Positions 7,690-10,816 of a stretch of DNA of 10,816 nucleotides are shown in pieces. The notes under the pieces were generated by a model. The model worked only from the letters and a program-made list of their open reading frames with translations. It had not been told where the DNA came from and ran no database searches. The stretch spans positions 1 to 10,816 of the forward strand of contig CAJOQW010000131.1 in assembly GCA_905236955.1 (NCBI GenBank). The letters are read 5' to 3'. Origin of the DNA: an uncultured Bacteroidales bacterium (GTDB lineage: Bacteria; Bacteroidota; Bacteroidia; Bacteroidales; UBA932). Position numbers and translations under genes: made by a program. The number at the start of each line of letters is the position of its first letter. The stretch's first letter is position 1.

Positions 7690-8816
7690 TTGCCCTTTTT
7701 CCCCTCGACCATCACTTCCCATACCTTGCAGCACAGGTCTTCGCCTCCGGGACCCTGCACCTTCAGCGTCACCACATAGTGGTTGCCGGTCTGTCGGTAT
7801 TCGTGCACCGGATTCCGTTCGGTGGAGGTTTCCCCGTCCCCGAAGTCCCAGGACCACGAGGTGATGTCACCCCGGCTGCGGTCGGTGAATACGACGGTCC
7901 GGGTGTCCGGAATGGAAGTGTGGGTCCAATCCGCCTCTACAGGCCTGCGGAAGCGTTCTTCAAGGGGCATCAGGGTGAAGAGCCTTTCCATCGAGGCGTT
8001 CCCGAACATCCGGTGGTGCTGCGAAAGATTCCAGAAGCCGTCGCTGCCCCTTCCCCCGTCATAGTCTATGACGGCCCAGCACAGGCCGATCTTCTTTCCT
8101 TCGTAGAGTTCCGATTCCCTGGAATTCGCGGGACCGTCGGGACTTGCATAGTCGAAGACCGTGATGTAGAATTCAAAACGCAGTTTGCCGCTCTCCCCGT
8201 GGCTGAAGCTGTAATCGTATGCGTAGTTCGCATAAGGCAGATACTTCAGCCACTGCTGCACTCCCCATACCATGGTCCACGATTTGCCCGGAGTCGGGGG
8301 AGTCATGATATGGTAGTTCTGGGCATGGCAGTTCTGCATCAGGTAGAACGCCTCGTCGCGGGTGAGGGTTTCGGAATTAAGGCGGAACTCATCGGTGTGG
8401 GGGCCGCCGGAGAGGTCTCCGTCCACCACGATTTCGAAGGTGTCGTTGCGAAGGGCGAGCTGGTCGAAATCCCAAAAATCGTCGTAGGCCTCATAGTAGA
8501 AGTAGAGCCTGTTGAGGCCTTCCACCCAGCCTACTTTCACCTTGATGTCCAGGGTGGACTTGTCTATGCCCTCGTGCCTGCCGGAGTCGTCCCACATTTC
8601 TTCCATGGGTACGGTGTAAGAGTCCGGCACGATGTCCCAGTCGGAGAACTCCCCGTCGATCCTGGGGATTTGCGTACGCGGGAACTGGAATACCTTGAAA
8701 CCAGGTTCCTTTACCTGTACCGTCGTGCAGGTGCCGGGGAGCTGGTCTTGGTAAAGCTGGGCGGAAACAGGCCGGCACAATACGAGCAAAGCGCTGATTA
8801 TCAATATTTTCCTCAT
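7686..8816 (-). CDS. Secreted CBM9-like domain protein with C-terminal PKD domain
   Basis: Encodes 376 residues with a Sec signal peptide (MRKILIISALLVLCRPVSA, then Gln20). The main region, about 45-285, begins with PRIDGEFSDWD (51-61), continues with VGWVEGLNRLYFYYEAYDDFWDFD (95-118) and FEIVVDGDLSGG (127-138), and includes IGLCWAVIDYDGG (243-255). This layout resembles CBM9-type carbohydrate-binding beta-sandwiches. The C-terminus, about 300-371, is a PKD domain with the diagnostic WDFGDG at 323-328 and HEY at 338-340. No hydrolase signature was recognised, but the 240-residue region is longer than a simple CBM9 and could be catalytic. The start is 4 bp after the GH35 stop and the TGA overlaps the GTG of the DUF6250 gene, so it is an internal operon gene. 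A role in binding pectin or presenting it to the neighbouring enzymes is inferred. Confidence 0.8.
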   Translation of the reverse strand: MRKILIISALLVLCRPVSAQLYQDQLPGTCTTVQVKEPGFKVFQFPRTQIPRIDGEFSDWDIVPDSYTVPMEEMWDDSGRHEGIDKSTLDIKVKVGWVEGLNRLYFYYEAYDDFWDFDQLALRNDTFEIVVDGDLSGGPHTDEFRLNSETLTRDEAFYLMQNCHAQNYHIMTPPTPGKSWTMVWGVQQWLKYLPYANYAYDYSFSHGESGKLRFEFYITVFDYASPDGPANSRESELYEGKKIGLCWAVIDYDGGRGSDGFWNLSQHHRMFGNASMERLFTLMPLEERFRRPVEADWTHTSIPDTRTVVFTDRSRGDITSWSWDFGDGETSTERNPVHEYRQTGNHYVVTLKVQGPGGEDLCCKVWEVMVEGKKGK

Positions 8817-8820
8817 GCTT

Positions 8821-10533
8821 CTAATATTTGTATAGCTTAACCCTGATGAAGCCCGGGTCCGGCTTCCCGAAGTTCAGCCCCTGCCCGGAATATCCTTCAT
8901 CGACGGCATACAGGACGTCGTAGCGGAGTTGGATCTCGTCGCCGTTAAGCCAGCGTCCGGGAATCCATCCGCCCTTGCAGAAGTCGCCTTCGATAACCCG
9001 GGCGAGGCCTATGGTGCCATTCCCGTCCTTGGGCTTGAAGGTGATGCGCACGTTGGAACCCAGGAACAGGAAATCGTCTTCATCTTCCTGGATGGCAATG
9101 GCATATCCGACGGCATCCGGGTCGTATGTGCCGCCGGTAAGCTGTGGCGCGCCGCCGTTGCGCTTGCCGCTGGAAACGAGTTCGACACCTATCCGATAGT
9201 CGCCGAGGACGATGTCCTGCGATACCCTCACCGGGGAAGAACCCTTCACCCAGGCGGCCCCGATCTTTCCGGCGGCCTGGGCATCCAGGATGGTCTTCGA
9301 AGCCTCGCCGGCTTTCCGGTAGAAAGCCTTGAAAGTGTCGTTGGAGGGATTGTCCACACTCCTTTCGAAACCGAAGGGAGAATACCCTATGGCTCCCATC
9401 CCTCCGATGGCGAACGCAGCATTGGCGGCACCGTTCTGGCCTGCCCTGGATTCGGGGATGAACACCGGATTGCCGCTGCGGGAGTACATCCTGAGGATTT
9501 CCGGGAAGTCGTCCAGGTAGATGTCGGGGGACAGGATGTCGATATGGGGTGCGGCGGCCCTGTAGATGTCGTGGTTCTGGGCCTGGGGGCCTCCGGACGG
9601 ATAATTCCCGGGGCGGGTGTCTTCGGGCTGCACTATCCAGGCGTTTACGAATGTGGGGATGTCGTATTCGGCTTTGCCTGCGGCGGAGATTTTATCCAAA
9701 TAGGAAGCATAGTTCCACGCCATGAAGATCTCCGCGGCGCGGTCCCCGCCGCCGAATACCTGGTCCCAGGTGCCGGATGTGCGGAATCCTCCTTTTTCCC
9801 ATGCCGCGAGGGTCTCGGGAAGGAGTTCGCCACGGTGGACTTCCAGATACTCAATGAGCTCTGAGGGAACGGGCCCGGCGAAAGCTTCGTCGGCTGCCGG
9901 GCAATAATCCCTGGGATAACCGTGGAGACCGGTCTCGTTCTCCATCTGGATCATGATGACTGTCTGCTCTGCCGAATCGACCTCTTTGATATGTTTCATC
10001 ATGGCGGCATATGCCTTTCCGTCCGCTTCACAGGTGTTCTTTCCCAAAGTGGAAAGGATGGGCAGTTCCTTGTGCTCCTTCGTCTGCGCCAGGGGGAAAC
10101 GTTCCTTGTCGGTCTTGACCCATACCGGGTGATAGCTGCTGATGCCGTTCTTCCAGCTGCCGAACCAGAGGATGGCCAGCTTGAGGGAGTTCTCCCTTGC
10201 AGCGGAGATGAGGTCGTCGACGACGGTGAAATCGAAGACGCCTTCTTCCTGTTCGACCTGCTCCCAGGAGACCACTGCCAGGACGGTGTTGATTCCGGAT
10301 TCCTTCAGCTTGGCCCAGTATGGGGCCATGTATTCCCTGCTTGACGACGAGGAATTGCCCAGTTCGCAAGCAAGTGCAAGCCAGGGCTCTCCATTGACGA
10401 TGAGTTGCGTGACACTGCCGCGCTTTTCAAGATGCGGTGCGGGGGCCGCATTCCCGCTTGCGGCAGGGCCGTTGTGGTTGCAGGCGGCGAGCGCGATTAC
10501 GGCTGCCGCTGCGGAAATCAGGAAGTTTCTCAT
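8821..10533 (-). CDS. GH35-type beta-galactosidase lipoprotein with DUF5597 domain
   Basis: Encodes 570 residues, typical for GH35/DUF5597 proteins. The N-terminus is a lipoprotein signal (VIALAAC, Cys18) followed by an Ala/Asn/Gly/Pro-rich linker. The TIM barrel runs about 40-400, opening with LIVNGEPWLALACELGNSS and INTVLAVVSWEQVEQEEGVFDF (81-102). The acid/base is Glu200 in IQMENETG and the nucleophile is Glu361 in VFIPESRAG; both fit clan GH-A. The C-terminal about 410-565 is the DUF5597 beta-domain. The expected activity is exo beta-galactosidase, cell-surface or periplasmic, trimming galactose from pectin side chains; the exact linkage is not visible. Its ATG (10531-10533) overlaps the upstream esterase TGA as ATGA, and it is followed after 4 bp by the CBM9-like/PKD gene. 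Confidence 0.9.
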   Translation of the reverse strand: MRNFLISAAAAVIALAACNHNGPAASGNAAPAPHLEKRGSVTQLIVNGEPWLALACELGNSSSSSREYMAPYWAKLKESGINTVLAVVSWEQVEQEEGVFDFTVVDDLISAARENSLKLAILWFGSWKNGISSYHPVWVKTDKERFPLAQTKEHKELPILSTLGKNTCEADGKAYAAMMKHIKEVDSAEQTVIMIQMENETGLHGYPRDYCPAADEAFAGPVPSELIEYLEVHRGELLPETLAAWEKGGFRTSGTWDQVFGGGDRAAEIFMAWNYASYLDKISAAGKAEYDIPTFVNAWIVQPEDTRPGNYPSGGPQAQNHDIYRAAAPHIDILSPDIYLDDFPEILRMYSRSGNPVFIPESRAGQNGAANAAFAIGGMGAIGYSPFGFERSVDNPSNDTFKAFYRKAGEASKTILDAQAAGKIGAAWVKGSSPVRVSQDIVLGDYRIGVELVSSGKRNGGAPQLTGGTYDPDAVGYAIAIQEDEDDFLFLGSNVRITFKPKDGNGTIGLARVIEGDFCKGGWIPGRWLNGDEIQLRYDVLYAVDEGYSGQGLNFGKPDPGFIRVKLYKY

Positions 10534-10816
10534 TTTATGTATTTTGCCAGCGGTCCGCCGGCCTGCTTGATAGCTTTTGCAAGGGCTTCACAATAGAAGC
10601 GTGCGCCTTTCTCGAAGGTGTGTACTCCGTCGGCGAAGTACTCCGCCCGGGCGGTTTCCCTGCCCAACTTCTCATATCCGTCGGCCGCGATTTCGTTGAA
10701 GTCGATGAACTCAACTTTCTCTTCTGCGGCTATCTGCCTGCACCAGGCATTGAACTTGTCGGTAAAGCGCAGGATCCTCCCATTCCCGTCCCAGCGGTTC
10801 TGGGGAGTGGGGGAGA
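10530..10816 (-). CDS. SGNH/GDSL-family esterase, rhamnogalacturonan acetylesterase-like (partial)
   Basis: The 3' 94 codons are present; the gene enters from the right edge and stops with TGA at 10530-10532. The visible part reads PTPQNRWDGNGR..., then FIDFNEIAADGYEKLG and ADGVHTFEKGARFYCEAL. The spacing of the PTPQNRW segment and the terminal Asp-Gly-Val-His (the Asp and His of the SGNH catalytic triad) matches rhamnogalacturonan acetylesterases (CE12-like). Such enzymes remove acetyl groups from GalA in the rhamnogalacturonan I backbone so that lyases can act. The Ser-containing GDS block, signal peptide and start lie outside the window. It is the most upstream visible gene of the minus-strand operon and is coupled to GH35 by ATGA. 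Another SGNH specificity is possible. Confidence 0.78.
   Translation of the reverse strand, partial: SPTPQNRWDGNGRILRFTDKFNAWCRQIAAEEKVEFIDFNEIAADGYEKLGRETARAEYFADGVHTFEKGARFYCEALAKAIKQAGGPLAKYIK

Noticed and set aside
7690..7857. Upstream ATG start for the DUF6250 gene within the longer open frame
   Set aside because: That extension overlaps the PKD domain of the upstream gene and would bury the lipoprotein signal that begins at the GTG.
7662..8840. Plus-strand 392-codon open frame opposite the CBM9-like/PKD gene
   Set aside because: It is a shadow of the minus-strand gene, which has a signal peptide and a WDFGDG PKD motif; the plus-strand translation shows no family features.

Overview
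The window looks like part of a pectin (rhamnogalacturonan)-degrading locus from a Bacteroidota bacterium, most likely a Bacteroidales gut or rumen lineage of fairly high GC content. The reasons are the gene content (secreted GH2, GH35/DUF5597, PL26-type lyase, GH78, DUF6250 and PKD proteins), the absence of Shine-Dalgarno-like sequence before starts, and a TAnnTTTG-type promoter box. The genus cannot be fixed from the sequence; the GC level would suit Alistipes-like or related uncultured groups.

Layout, left to right. A 24-codon 3' tail of an unidentified plus-strand gene ends at 75. It converges on a minus-strand pair: a secreted GH2 glycosidase (393-3380) followed by L-rhamnose mutarotase rhaM (79-396), joined by an ATGA start/stop overlap. 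A 90-bp divergent intergenic region (3381-3470) carries two mirrored promoter-like boxes and a perfect inverted repeat. The plus-strand PL26-like exo-rhamnogalacturonan lyase (3471-6206) follows. Its stop codon abuts, with no spacer, the stop of a minus-strand operon read from the right edge: SGNH acetylesterase-like gene (partial, 10530 to edge), GH35/DUF5597 lipoprotein (8821-10533), secreted CBM9-like plus PKD protein (7686-8816), DUF6250 lipoprotein (7036-7689), and a GH78 alpha-L-rhamnosidase reduced to its two ends (6207-7048). Three of the four junctions in this operon overlap and the fourth has a 4-bp gap, so the genes are almost certainly co-transcribed and largely translationally coupled.

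Inferred joint role: the esterase would remove acetyl groups from the rhamnogalacturonan backbone, the GH35 and GH2 enzymes would trim beta-linked side-chain sugars such as galactose, and the PL26-like enzyme would cleave the Rha-GalA backbone from an end. The GH78 would once have released rhamnose, and RhaM would convert the released beta-rhamnose to the alpha anomer for cytoplasmic catabolism. DUF6250 and the CBM9-like/PKD protein have no assigned function. No SusC/SusD pair, regulator or rhamnose kinase/isomerase gene is in this window.

The strongest oddities are the GH78 gene, whose catalytic core is missing with the remaining ends out of frame; the two uncharacterised secreted proteins embedded in the coupled operon; and the palindrome lying on a promoter-like box between the divergent transcription units. 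No RNA genes, mobile elements, CRISPR arrays or extended repeats were seen. No stretch over 300 bases lacks a gene.
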